From the NCBI GenBank assembly GCA_947500275.1, contig CANMSW010000019.1:1-16402 (forward strand): DNA of 16,402 nucleotides, written 5' to 3'. Shown piece by piece: positions 7,383 to 14,129 of this stretch. How positions within the stretch are numbered: the first letter of the stretch is position 1; each line of letters opens with the position of its first letter. This stretch comes from Bacteriovoracaceae bacterium (GTDB lineage Bacteria; Bdellovibrionota; UBA1018). The notes under the pieces are model-generated. The model ran no database searches and was not told the DNA's origin. It worked only from the letters and a program-made list of their open reading frames with translations. Position numbers and translations under genes: made by a program.

Positions 7383-7670
7383 ATGGACTGGAAAATCTTC
7401 ACTGCAACGTTCGGAACCATTTTTCTTGCTGAATTGGGCGACAAGACCCAGTTCGCAGCGATCGCGGCCTCGGCGCAGTCCAAATCCACGATCGAGATCC
7501 TTGCTGCTGTTGTGCTCGCCTTAGCTTTAGCCGGGGCCCTGGGCGTACTCGCCGGGCGAGTGTTGGCTCAATTTCTTGATCCCTCGATCATGAAATGGGT
7601 CTCAGGAATTCTATTCATTGCGATGGGGATCTGGATTTTAGTCGGAAAGTCAGGCGCCGACCTCGGCTGA
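7383..7670 (+). CDS. Single-repeat GDT1/UPF0016 (TMEM165-like) cation transporter
   Basis: The 95-residue membrane protein carries the family signature E-x-G-D-K-T (ELGDKTQ, 17-23) in the first helix, followed by two more predicted helices (about 38-60 and 70-88). The GDT1/TMEM165 family moves Mn2+ and Ca2+; bacterial members such as MneA export manganese. Full-length members have two such repeats in about 200 residues, while this gene encodes one. It would need to dimerise with itself or with a second half-size protein encoded elsewhere. AAGGA sits 7 bases before the ATG, and the gap from the SDR stop is 18 bases, so the two are co-transcribed. Its last 56 bases overlap the end of the convergent metalloprotease gene. 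Confidence 0.88.
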   Translation: MDWKIFTATFGTIFLAELGDKTQFAAIAASAQSKSTIEILAAVVLALALAGALGVLAGRVLAQFLDPSIMKWVSGILFIAMGIWILVGKSGADLG

Positions 7671-9492
7671 TCCGCAACCCGACTAGCGCGAACGCGAGAG
7701 GCATAAACGATCCCAGCGCTGCAAATACAGAGTCAGCCGTCGAGCGCTGAGCCGTTCCGCGTTGTCCCCCCCTCGAGGCTTGCGCGGCCGGGGCACACCC
7801 CCCTCCCGCCGATGCTTCGGTCGAGCGGCGCTGCGGCTTCGACTTGGGAGACGCGTAACGCGCAAACCCCTCGGTCATCGAACAGCGGGCATCATCCGTC
7901 AGCTCGGCACTCAACGCTGGAGCTTTCAAAGTACGCGTCACCGAGAGGACAAAGAACGGCTCGGCGTCGATCGCATCGGGACCACCTGGAACCTTGAAGG
8001 AGTCGACGTAAGATCCACGGACGCGGACAAAATACTGGGCCCCCGGATTGAGGCCCGAAGCACGCAGCTCACCATCGAAATTTTCATATCCCGAGTCTCC
8101 GCTGTACACGGGGTTTCTGATCGAAACACCGGCCCCTTGGACCACATTCCCCGAAGAATCGAGGAGCGCGAGGATGGGTTTGACCGGCGAGAACAACGAA
8201 TACCCTAAAGCGTGGACCCGAATTGCTCCATCAGCGCCGGGCATCCCGACGCGATAAATCCGCTCATCACCCCAGTCGAGTCGATCCAAAAAGCCAAAAC
8301 CCGCGACCAGATCGGCTCCGGACGGGTGAACAACCCCTCCTGACGACCGGGTTGCTTCAGCGCGCTCTTCGCAACCGACTTCGAGAGTACCGACTCTCGT
8401 CTTTTTCCCAGCCGAGACTGATATTAATTGAAGATCGTGCTCCGACCCTGGCTCCATCGCGGCAGTGCGAACGAAGTCCGTCCTCCCTGCCGAGCACACT
8501 TTCGAATTCACTTCTGAGTAGAATTCGGGAAGCGCTTCGGCCCCGCCCAAGAAAGGCTCAATCACCAGAAAGTAACTACCTGGCTCGAGAGCGTCGAAAC
8601 GGAATTCACCCTCTTTTCCCGTTAAAACAGAAGCGAGCGCCACACCCCGCTGGGACGATACGGCTGTGACTTGCGCACCAAAGATGGCTTTCCCATTTGG
8701 GCCCACAACAGTTCCGGAGAGACTCCCCCGCTTCTTCGCATCCGAGGAAAGCGGATAAAGGGCACGAATGGCGAGCTGATCATCACATCCGAGCTTGGCT
8801 TGTTCGGGTGATTCAAGAAACAGCATCGTGGATTGCAACCCCCCCGAATGGGAGAGTCCCAGTGCGTGACCGAGCTCATGGGTCAAAACATTCTCGATAT
8901 AAACCAACTGAGTTCCCGAGTAGATGGTGCTCGGTCGACCGTTACCGTAGCCCGTTGTATCAGTCGCGTCCGTCGTAAAACTCGCTTGAAGGTCATTCAA
9001 TACGATATCGGTCTCGAGAATTTCACCTGTTCTCGTATCGAACCAAACTTGAGTCATCCCTAAGACGTTAGCAGGAAGGACAGAGTCACGGGGTGCAGCC
9101 GACGCAAAATGGATGCTCGAAATTCCATCGAAATCACTATCAGTGTCGTAGGCTTCACCGTCGGTTCCCTGCCAGTAATCAAAGTCCAAAACCCCGCCCG
9201 ACGCGCGCTCCCAGCGCTGCAGCCCGCGCACAACCGCGGCCTGCACGTCCGTCGAAGACAGCCCACTTCGGTTTTTAGAGTTTCCTACGAGTTCCATACG
9301 AAAAGACGAAGCGGTTGAACTTCGATCCCAGACGACCGGAAGCCCATCGCTCGTTCGGGTAGAAACCCACGCAAAAGCGGATTGATAGAACAGGGAATGG
9401 GCCATCGAGCCGAAAAGAATCGACAAGACGAAAACACCCGCGCCACCCAATGATGACGAACGAAAAGACTTTGAAAGTGACGGGAAAAACAT
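7615..9492 (-). CDS. Secreted matrixin-type zinc metalloprotease with C-terminal anchor
   Basis: The 625-residue protein has an N-terminal signal (hydrophobic about 16-42). The catalytic domain (about 48-247) contains the metzincin zinc site HELGHALGLSH (205-215), with His205, His209, His215 and base Glu206, and a Met-turn candidate at Met223, as in M10 matrixins. A carboxypeptidase-regulatory/Cna-B-like beta domain follows (GSLSGTVVGPNGKAI, about 256-325), then beta-rich sequence of unknown type (330-535). The tail has GGGC (563-566), a spacer, one membrane helix (about 590-607) and an Arg cluster (607-613). That layout resembles Cys-containing CTERM sorting signals. GGGGAGG precedes the ATG by about 7 bases, so the start is good. 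The end overlaps the GDT1 gene by 56 bases; the final 12 residues past the Arg cluster look like an accidental extension. It is encoded after the anchored partner on the same strand. Confidence 0.88.
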   Translation of the reverse strand: MFFPSLSKSFRSSSLGGAGVFVLSILFGSMAHSLFYQSAFAWVSTRTSDGLPVVWDRSSTASSFRMELVGNSKNRSGLSSTDVQAAVVRGLQRWERASGGVLDFDYWQGTDGEAYDTDSDFDGISSIHFASAAPRDSVLPANVLGMTQVWFDTRTGEILETDIVLNDLQASFTTDATDTTGYGNGRPSTIYSGTQLVYIENVLTHELGHALGLSHSGGLQSTMLFLESPEQAKLGCDDQLAIRALYPLSSDAKKRGSLSGTVVGPNGKAIFGAQVTAVSSQRGVALASVLTGKEGEFRFDALEPGSYFLVIEPFLGGAEALPEFYSEVNSKVCSAGRTDFVRTAAMEPGSEHDLQLISVSAGKKTRVGTLEVGCEERAEATRSSGGVVHPSGADLVAGFGFLDRLDWGDERIYRVGMPGADGAIRVHALGYSLFSPVKPILALLDSSGNVVQGAGVSIRNPVYSGDSGYENFDGELRASGLNPGAQYFVRVRGSYVDSFKVPGGPDAIDAEPFFVLSVTRTLKAPALSAELTDDARCSMTEGFARYASPKSKPQRRSTEASAGGGCAPAAQASRGGQRGTAQRSTADSVFAALGSFMPLAFALVGLRISRGRRLTFRLKSRSPSQ

Positions 9493-9599
9493 CCCCCGCG
9501 CCTCCCCTGCGCTCTACCCCGGCCGCATCATGCACCGAAGGGGTAATTCTTCGCGACGAGAATTCCTAAGTCCCGCCCTTTTTCCTCGTTCTGAACAAA

Positions 9600-10601
9600 T
9601 TAGCCTCTTCTCGCGAAGCGCAAAATTCCGATCAGAACAAGAATCAAAACGGCAACTAAAACTCCCGCCGCGAAGATTCCCGTGGAAGACATTGAGACTT
9701 TCCGGTCCCTCTCTCCCTCAGGAACATCCACCGAAGTAGAGTCCTGCGAAGTGAGTGGATGAGGAGCTTGATTACCGTCTCCAGTTCGTGCTCCGCCGGA
9801 GGCCTTGATGTCCTCCACGGTTTGAGAGTTAAGCAATGAAGATGCCGAACCTGAAGACGAACCTTGGCCCCCTGAATTCGCAGGGTTTTTTTCATTCGAC
9901 GGAGATGGAGCCCCTCCGCTGCCTCCTTGGCGCTCAATGAGTGAACGAAGAGATTGCACGGTCCAGGGCTTTTTGCCCGAGCCACCGGGGCCACTCCGGC
10001 CCCGACTCGCCTCGGCAGGGCCACCGGGCTCGCCCGATAAGTCGTCATCGTGAACCACTTCACCAGCCGTTGCGGTTTCACCCATCGTTATCGCGGGTCC
10101 AGCGAGCCGCTCTTCGCCCGAATTCTCTTCCCGAACAATCAGCTTCGAGAGCATGAGGCCTCGCAAGTCGTATGCTCCATCCGGCTGGGCGCGGTCGGTC
10201 GCAAAAACGACCACTTCTTCACCCTGGGAGAAGTGGGCTGCCCCCGGAATTTTCATCCCGATCCCATCCTTTTCCCCCCCGATCTCGCGCACCATGAGGC
10301 GGGTCCGTCCACTCCAGCCCGAAGGCGCCTTCAACAGCGTGATGGGTTGGAGTTCAATATAAGTATATAGCCGCCGCGCGCCACTCGAGCTCGTCGCCCA
10401 TTCGACATACTGCGAGGCAACACGACCTCGAACGATGACCGGGGCATCCCGGACGGTGTCTTCAAAGGGAACCGCTTGAAACGAAGTCGCGAGGAGGCTC
10501 GAGCTATTCAGTGTGCCGTACAACAATCCCAATCCGAGGGAACAACTGAAAACCGAAAGCCGAATCAAAAACCTTCCAACCTGAGGTGAACTTGCTGCCA
10601 T
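9600..10601 (-). CDS. Membrane-anchored exported partner of the metalloprotease
   Basis: From the ATG at 10601 the product has 333 residues; an in-frame ATG at 10637 adds 12. Neither start has a convincing ribosome site. After a signal segment (about 9-38), a beta-rich domain (about 40-158) carries VIVRGRV, TYIELQPITLLKAP, MVREIGGEKDGIGMKIPG, FSQGEEVVVF and LRGLMLSKLIV. From memory, a domain with this order of motifs is often encoded beside matrixin proteases in myxobacteria and Bdellovibrionota, with unknown function. A Gly/Ser/Pro-rich, probably disordered linker (about 160-305) with one short helix (PWTVQSLRSLIERQ) follows. The protein ends in one membrane helix (about 307-328) and RFARRG. 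The metalloprotease gene starts 107 bases downstream on the same strand, so the two are likely expressed together. A protease inhibitor, activator or surface-anchoring role is only a guess. Confidence 0.78.
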   Translation of the reverse strand: MAASSPQVGRFLIRLSVFSCSLGLGLLYGTLNSSSLLATSFQAVPFEDTVRDAPVIVRGRVASQYVEWATSSSGARRLYTYIELQPITLLKAPSGWSGRTRLMVREIGGEKDGIGMKIPGAAHFSQGEEVVVFATDRAQPDGAYDLRGLMLSKLIVREENSGEERLAGPAITMGETATAGEVVHDDDLSGEPGGPAEASRGRSGPGGSGKKPWTVQSLRSLIERQGGSGGAPSPSNEKNPANSGGQGSSSGSASSLLNSQTVEDIKASGGARTGDGNQAPHPLTSQDSTSVDVPEGERDRKVSMSSTGIFAAGVLVAVLILVLIGILRFARRG

Positions 10602-10699
10602 ACTCCAAGTGTACCGCTTGCCCACTCCGAAAGGCATCTTCTCAAGTCAGATTCTTTTTCGTCGCCCGACCGCATTTTATCGGAGACATTTTATGGCAG

Positions 10700-12655
10700 A
10701 TGGTTGAGTGGACGAACGAGAATCTATCCATTCAGCATGAACCGATAACCTTAAAGGCGCCGAGCTCGCTCATCATGAAATCGACCGGAACACAGACTAA
10801 AACAGCGTCCGCCAGCACCTCGGAACGGTCCCGAGGGGTACAGAAGTTCATTCCGCGCCCGATTCAACTCAAAGTTCAGCAGAGCCTGGTGTCGCTTCTC
10901 CTTTTCTCCGCACTCATGAGTGGCGTTTTCGGAGTGATCCGAGGCGGCATCCATTTGGCGGAATTGCGCCCGGATCAGGTCACGCTCGAAGAACTCCCTG
11001 CCGCCTTGATGCTCTCCCTGATGAGGGTTCTCGCCTCCTATGCGGCGTCCCTCGTCTTTTCGTTTATTTTAGGGCTCTTGGCAGCACGGACCCGATGGGG
11101 AGAACGCTTGATCATCCCCGTGCTCGATATTCTGCAGTCGGTCCCAGTCGTAGGATTTTTCCCGGCTGCGATCTCCTTTTTCATCGGCGTATTTCACGGG
11201 CATCGTTTTGGGGTCGAACTCGCAGCGATCTTCCTGATTTTCACGAGCCAAGCTTGGAATATGGCTTTTGCCGTCTACGAAGCGACAAAGACCATCCCGC
11301 AGGACAACTTCGATGCCGTCGCAAGTTTCGGTGTGCGCGGGAGTCAAAGGTTTTGGAACCTTTACGCTCCAGCTTGTGTGCCACGTCTCGTTTATAACAG
11401 CATCCTGTCTTGGTCGAACGGCTGGTACTTCCTGGTCGCTTGCGAGATTATTGCCATTGGAAATATCCGATATCACTTACCGGGGATTGGGAGCTTCCTC
11501 GCACTGGCGGCTGAGCAAGATCAGGCGCGTCTGGTTGTTTGGGGGCTCGTCGCGCTCGCGACCCTTGTCCTGGGAGTCGATGCGCTGGTATGGCGCCCAC
11601 TTTCCGCATGGGCGGAGAGATTCCGGCAGGATTATTCAACGACCCCCGACGCCGAGAACGCAGCGTGGAACCTGCCCTCAAACTTGGTACTTCAACTCTA
11701 TCGAAAGCTCCGGCCTGCCCGCCGGATTGTTTGGAGAATGATTCGAGTTCTTTTCTTCCCCCTCACTTGGCTGGGTCGAGAAATTCTCGCCCCTCTGGTC
11801 TGGGACCTGCCGTACTCGATTGCAAAGGGAGTCGCTTCCGAGCTTCAAACTCAGTTCGAATCCCCTATTTCGAGACGATGGAGAGCGACATGGAGGCACT
11901 CGGCCTGGCTTTCGCGAACGACGTTTTGGATCGTGGGGCTTCTCATGGGACTCACCTGCGGCTGGTTACTCGTCCGCTGGCTGGGTGGCCCTTGGCCCAA
12001 GATGGCCCCCCAAATCCCAATGGCTATCCTCATCTCAACGGGGCGTCTCGTCGTTGCGCTCGTCCTCTCGCTCGTTTGGATTCTTCCGGTCGTTCTCTTG
12101 ACCTGGAATAAACCCCGAATCCGAAGAACGCTCACAACGCTGGCCCAAGTCGGCGCAAGCCTACCCGCTATCGCCCTGTTTCCATTGATTATTTTAATTC
12201 TTGTTCGACGATTCGGTGGAGGGATGGAAGTCGCCAGCATTCTTCTGCTCCTGACCGGAATGCAGTGGTACATCCTCTTCAACGGGCTCAGTGGCACGTC
12301 CATCATCCCCGGAGACCTCACCGAGGCGGCCCGGGCCCTTGGGTTGTCCCGGGTTCAAACTTGGAAGAAACTCGTCCTTCCCTCGATCCGCCCGGCCCTC
12401 ATCACGGGGATGATCACTGCGTGGGGTGGGGGCTGGAACGCCCTGGTGGTCTCTGAGTACGTCTCTTATAAGGAGCAAGTCCTCACCGTAAATGGGATCG
12501 GCTCCCTTTTGAACCAGGCCGTATATCAATTAGGCGATGGCAGGGCGATTGGCCTTTGCCTGGGCGCTATGGTGGCTTGGATTCTCTTAATCAACTCCTT
12601 GATCTGGAGGCCGCTCTACCAATCGGCTGCAGATCGGTATAAGTTCGACGCCTAA
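10700..12655 (+). CDS. ABC transporter permease, two fused membrane domains (nitrate/sulfonate type)
   Basis: From the ATG at 10700 the product has 651 residues. It contains two BPD-type permease domains in one chain. The first (about 60-305) has an EAA-like loop EATKTIPQDNFDAVASFGVRG (residues about 194-214); the second (about 400-635) has the classical LTEAARALGLSRVQTWKKLVLPS (about 540-562). These loops dock on the ATPase. About 100 residues, partly basic and amphipathic, link the halves. The fused layout matches NrtB/SsuC/TauC-like nitrate, sulfonate or taurine importers, where two separate copies are usual. The start is uncertain: ATG 10700 is 13 bases from GGAGA, ATG 10775 gives 626 residues, and an ATG at 10586 would overlap the divergent gene. 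The ATPase follows after 14 bases. No substrate-binding protein gene is adjacent, so the cargo is unknown. Confidence 0.9.
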   Translation: MVEWTNENLSIQHEPITLKAPSSLIMKSTGTQTKTASASTSERSRGVQKFIPRPIQLKVQQSLVSLLLFSALMSGVFGVIRGGIHLAELRPDQVTLEELPAALMLSLMRVLASYAASLVFSFILGLLAARTRWGERLIIPVLDILQSVPVVGFFPAAISFFIGVFHGHRFGVELAAIFLIFTSQAWNMAFAVYEATKTIPQDNFDAVASFGVRGSQRFWNLYAPACVPRLVYNSILSWSNGWYFLVACEIIAIGNIRYHLPGIGSFLALAAEQDQARLVVWGLVALATLVLGVDALVWRPLSAWAERFRQDYSTTPDAENAAWNLPSNLVLQLYRKLRPARRIVWRMIRVLFFPLTWLGREILAPLVWDLPYSIAKGVASELQTQFESPISRRWRATWRHSAWLSRTTFWIVGLLMGLTCGWLLVRWLGGPWPKMAPQIPMAILISTGRLVVALVLSLVWILPVVLLTWNKPRIRRTLTTLAQVGASLPAIALFPLIILILVRRFGGGMEVASILLLLTGMQWYILFNGLSGTSIIPGDLTEAARALGLSRVQTWKKLVLPSIRPALITGMITAWGGGWNALVVSEYVSYKEQVLTVNGIGSLLNQAVYQLGDGRAIGLCLGAMVAWILLINSLIWRPLYQSAADRYKFDA

Positions 12656-12669
12656 ACCAGGAATCAGAA

Positions 12670-13431
12670 ATGCCAAACGGCCCAACCCTCTTTCAATTTG
12701 AGCACGTGACCCAGAAGTTCACCCTCCCGCAAGGGGATGTGACTGTTTTGCGTGATATTCACTTTGAGGCCAAAGAGGGGGAGTTTATTGCGATCGTTGG
12801 CCCTTCCGGAGCCGGAAAAAGCACGATGCTACGACTCATTAACGGCCTTTTAAAGCCCACCGAGGGCCGGATCCTCTATAAAGGGCAACCTTTGAAGGAT
12901 ATCAATCTGGAGGCCGCAATGGTTTTCCAGAATTTCGCGCTCCTCCCTTGGCTCACGGTCGCCCAAAACGTTGAACTGGGGCTTGAGGCGCGGGGCGTTG
13001 AGCCCCATGCGAGACGAAAAAAAGCAGCTTTTTATATCGATAAAGTAGGTCTAGACGGGTACGAAGAAGCGTATCCGAGAGAACTATCGGGCGGAATGAA
13101 GCAGCGTGTGGGCTTAGCCCGCGCACTGGCCGTCGAGCCTGAAGTTCTTTTAATGGATGAACCGTTCTCTGCCTTGGATGCCCTTACCTCGATCAACCTT
13201 CGAGATGAGCTCATCGACATCTGGAGCGATCGTGATATTCCGGTGAATACCGTAGTCATGGTCACCCATATGATCGAAGAGGCGATCGAGTTGGCGGACC
13301 GGGTGCTCGTTTTGTCGAGCCGCCCGGGACATATCGCCGGGGATCTCAAGATTGAACTTCCTCGCCCGCGTGACAAGCGGGATCGGCAGTTCACAGAGTA
13401 TGTAGACAGGATCTTCTCGTTGATTGCTTGA
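12670..13431 (+). CDS. ABC transporter ATPase, nitrate/sulfonate/taurine family
   Basis: The 253-residue protein is a complete ABC nucleotide-binding domain. It has Walker A GPSGAGKST (44-52), Q-loop Gln87 in MVFQNFALLPW, signature LSGGMKQR (139-146), Walker B LLMDEP (160-165), D-loop SALD (167-170) and switch His200. The FQNFALLPWLTV form of the Q-loop and the RPGHIAGD segment near the end are typical of the NrtD/SsuB/TauB group. It supplies energy to the fused permease, whose stop lies 14 bases upstream; AGGA is placed well before the ATG. Many relatives of this permease arrangement have an ATPase of about 430 residues carrying a C-terminal AAA-associated domain. Here the chain ends after the nucleotide-binding domain, and that extra domain is encoded separately 105 bases downstream in the same frame. 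Confidence 0.95.
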   Translation: MPNGPTLFQFEHVTQKFTLPQGDVTVLRDIHFEAKEGEFIAIVGPSGAGKSTMLRLINGLLKPTEGRILYKGQPLKDINLEAAMVFQNFALLPWLTVAQNVELGLEARGVEPHARRKKAAFYIDKVGLDGYEEAYPRELSGGMKQRVGLARALAVEPEVLLMDEPFSALDALTSINLRDELIDIWSDRDIPVNTVVMVTHMIEEAIELADRVLVLSSRPGHIAGDLKIELPRPRDKRDRQFTEYVDRIFSLIA

Positions 13432-13536
13432 TGGATCGGTCAAGCCCTGAGGAAAAGGGGCCCCGAAACAGCGTGAGACTGGCAATCGATTTATAACGAG
13501 AGATCCGGACTGAGAAAGGCAGTCTGAAAATTTGGT

Positions 13537-14091
13537 ATGGACCACCCTGACGGGGCGAATTCGAATTCAAACACTTCGGGAGCTCAACCTCCCGCATCGA
13601 CAGCAGAGGCTCATGGCCTCCCGCAAATTGGAATCAGTGAGATTCTCGGGCTTGTAGAGCTCTTGAAATCCAAAGGCGGACGCGAGGATATCTATAAACT
13701 CGCAGCAGAACTCAAAATGGAGTTCGGTGATACGCTCACGGTCATTCGTGGCGCAGAACTCTTAGGTCTCGTGCATACCCCTGGCGGTGATGTCGTGATC
13801 GAAGCGCTCGGCGAAAAGGTGAGCCGCTCACGCATCAATGACCGAAAAAAAATCATCTGTGAACAGCTGAAAAAAATCAGCCTTTTCCAATCCGTAACGC
13901 ACTTCCTCCATGACATGGACGAGCAGCGCGCGACTCGGGATCAGCTCTTGGAAAAGCTCGCAGAACTTCTTCCCAACGAAAATGCCGAGCAAACTTTCCA
14001 AACTGTTGTCAATTGGGGCCGATATGCCGAGCTCTTTGGATACAACGGTGACAGTGAAAGCTTCTACCTCGATACCGAATCTGGAAAATAG
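13537..14091 (+). CDS. AAA-associated C-terminal domain protein of the ABC operon
   Basis: The 184-residue soluble protein starts with a polar Asn/Ser/Pro/Ala-rich segment (1-28) and continues into a helical domain (about 30-180) beginning GLPQIGISEILGLVELL. Its pattern (a winged-helix-like part EDIYKLAAELKMEFGDTLTVIRGAELLGLV, then GGDVVIEALGEKV, an LFQSV helix, and near the end FQTVVNWGRYAELFGYN) resembles the AAA-associated C-terminal domain (AAA_assoc_C) normally fused to nitrate/sulfonate-type ABC ATPases. Such a domain probably regulates the ATPase. It is in the same frame as the ATPase gene but separated by three in-frame TGA codons (13429, 13474, 13525), the last 12 bases before this ATG. 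No good ribosome site is seen. The family call is from memory of the pattern. A separate regulatory subunit is the simplest reading. Confidence 0.82.
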   Translation: MDHPDGANSNSNTSGAQPPASTAEAHGLPQIGISEILGLVELLKSKGGREDIYKLAAELKMEFGDTLTVIRGAELLGLVHTPGGDVVIEALGEKVSRSRINDRKKIICEQLKKISLFQSVTHFLHDMDEQRATRDQLLEKLAELLPNENAEQTFQTVVNWGRYAELFGYNGDSESFYLDTESGK

Positions 14092-14101
14092 TTCATGACC
14101 A

Positions 14102-14129
14102 CCCTGGCTTCTTTACGGAGAAGCTGGGG
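14102..14129. terminator. Hairpin at the convergent gene junction
   Basis: Arms 14102-14112 and 14119-14129 pair over 11 bp (two G-U) around a 6-base loop. The hairpin lies between the ends of the ABC operon and the convergent lipoprotein gene and includes the stop codon of the latter. Neither side has a U tract, so termination would be weak or protein-assisted; it may instead protect 3' ends. Confidence 0.4.

Noticed and set aside
9275..9535. 86-codon minus-strand frame spanning the metalloprotease start
   Set aside because: It overlaps the signal peptide of the metalloprotease, which has a good ribosome site; the frame has no motif.
9545..9564. AATTCT / AGAATT inverted repeat between the metalloprotease and its partner gene
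   Set aside because: Only 6 bp with an 8-base spacer and no T run; too short to separate from chance and not convincing as terminator or operator.
11539..12111. 190-codon open frame inside the permease gene
   Set aside because: It overlaps conserved permease sequence in another frame, and its composition (Pro, Arg, Ser) is shadow-like.
13432..13536. Simple frameshift between the ATPase and AAA-associated genes
   Set aside because: The two genes are already in the same frame. Three separate in-frame stop codons divide them, so one indel could not restore a fusion.
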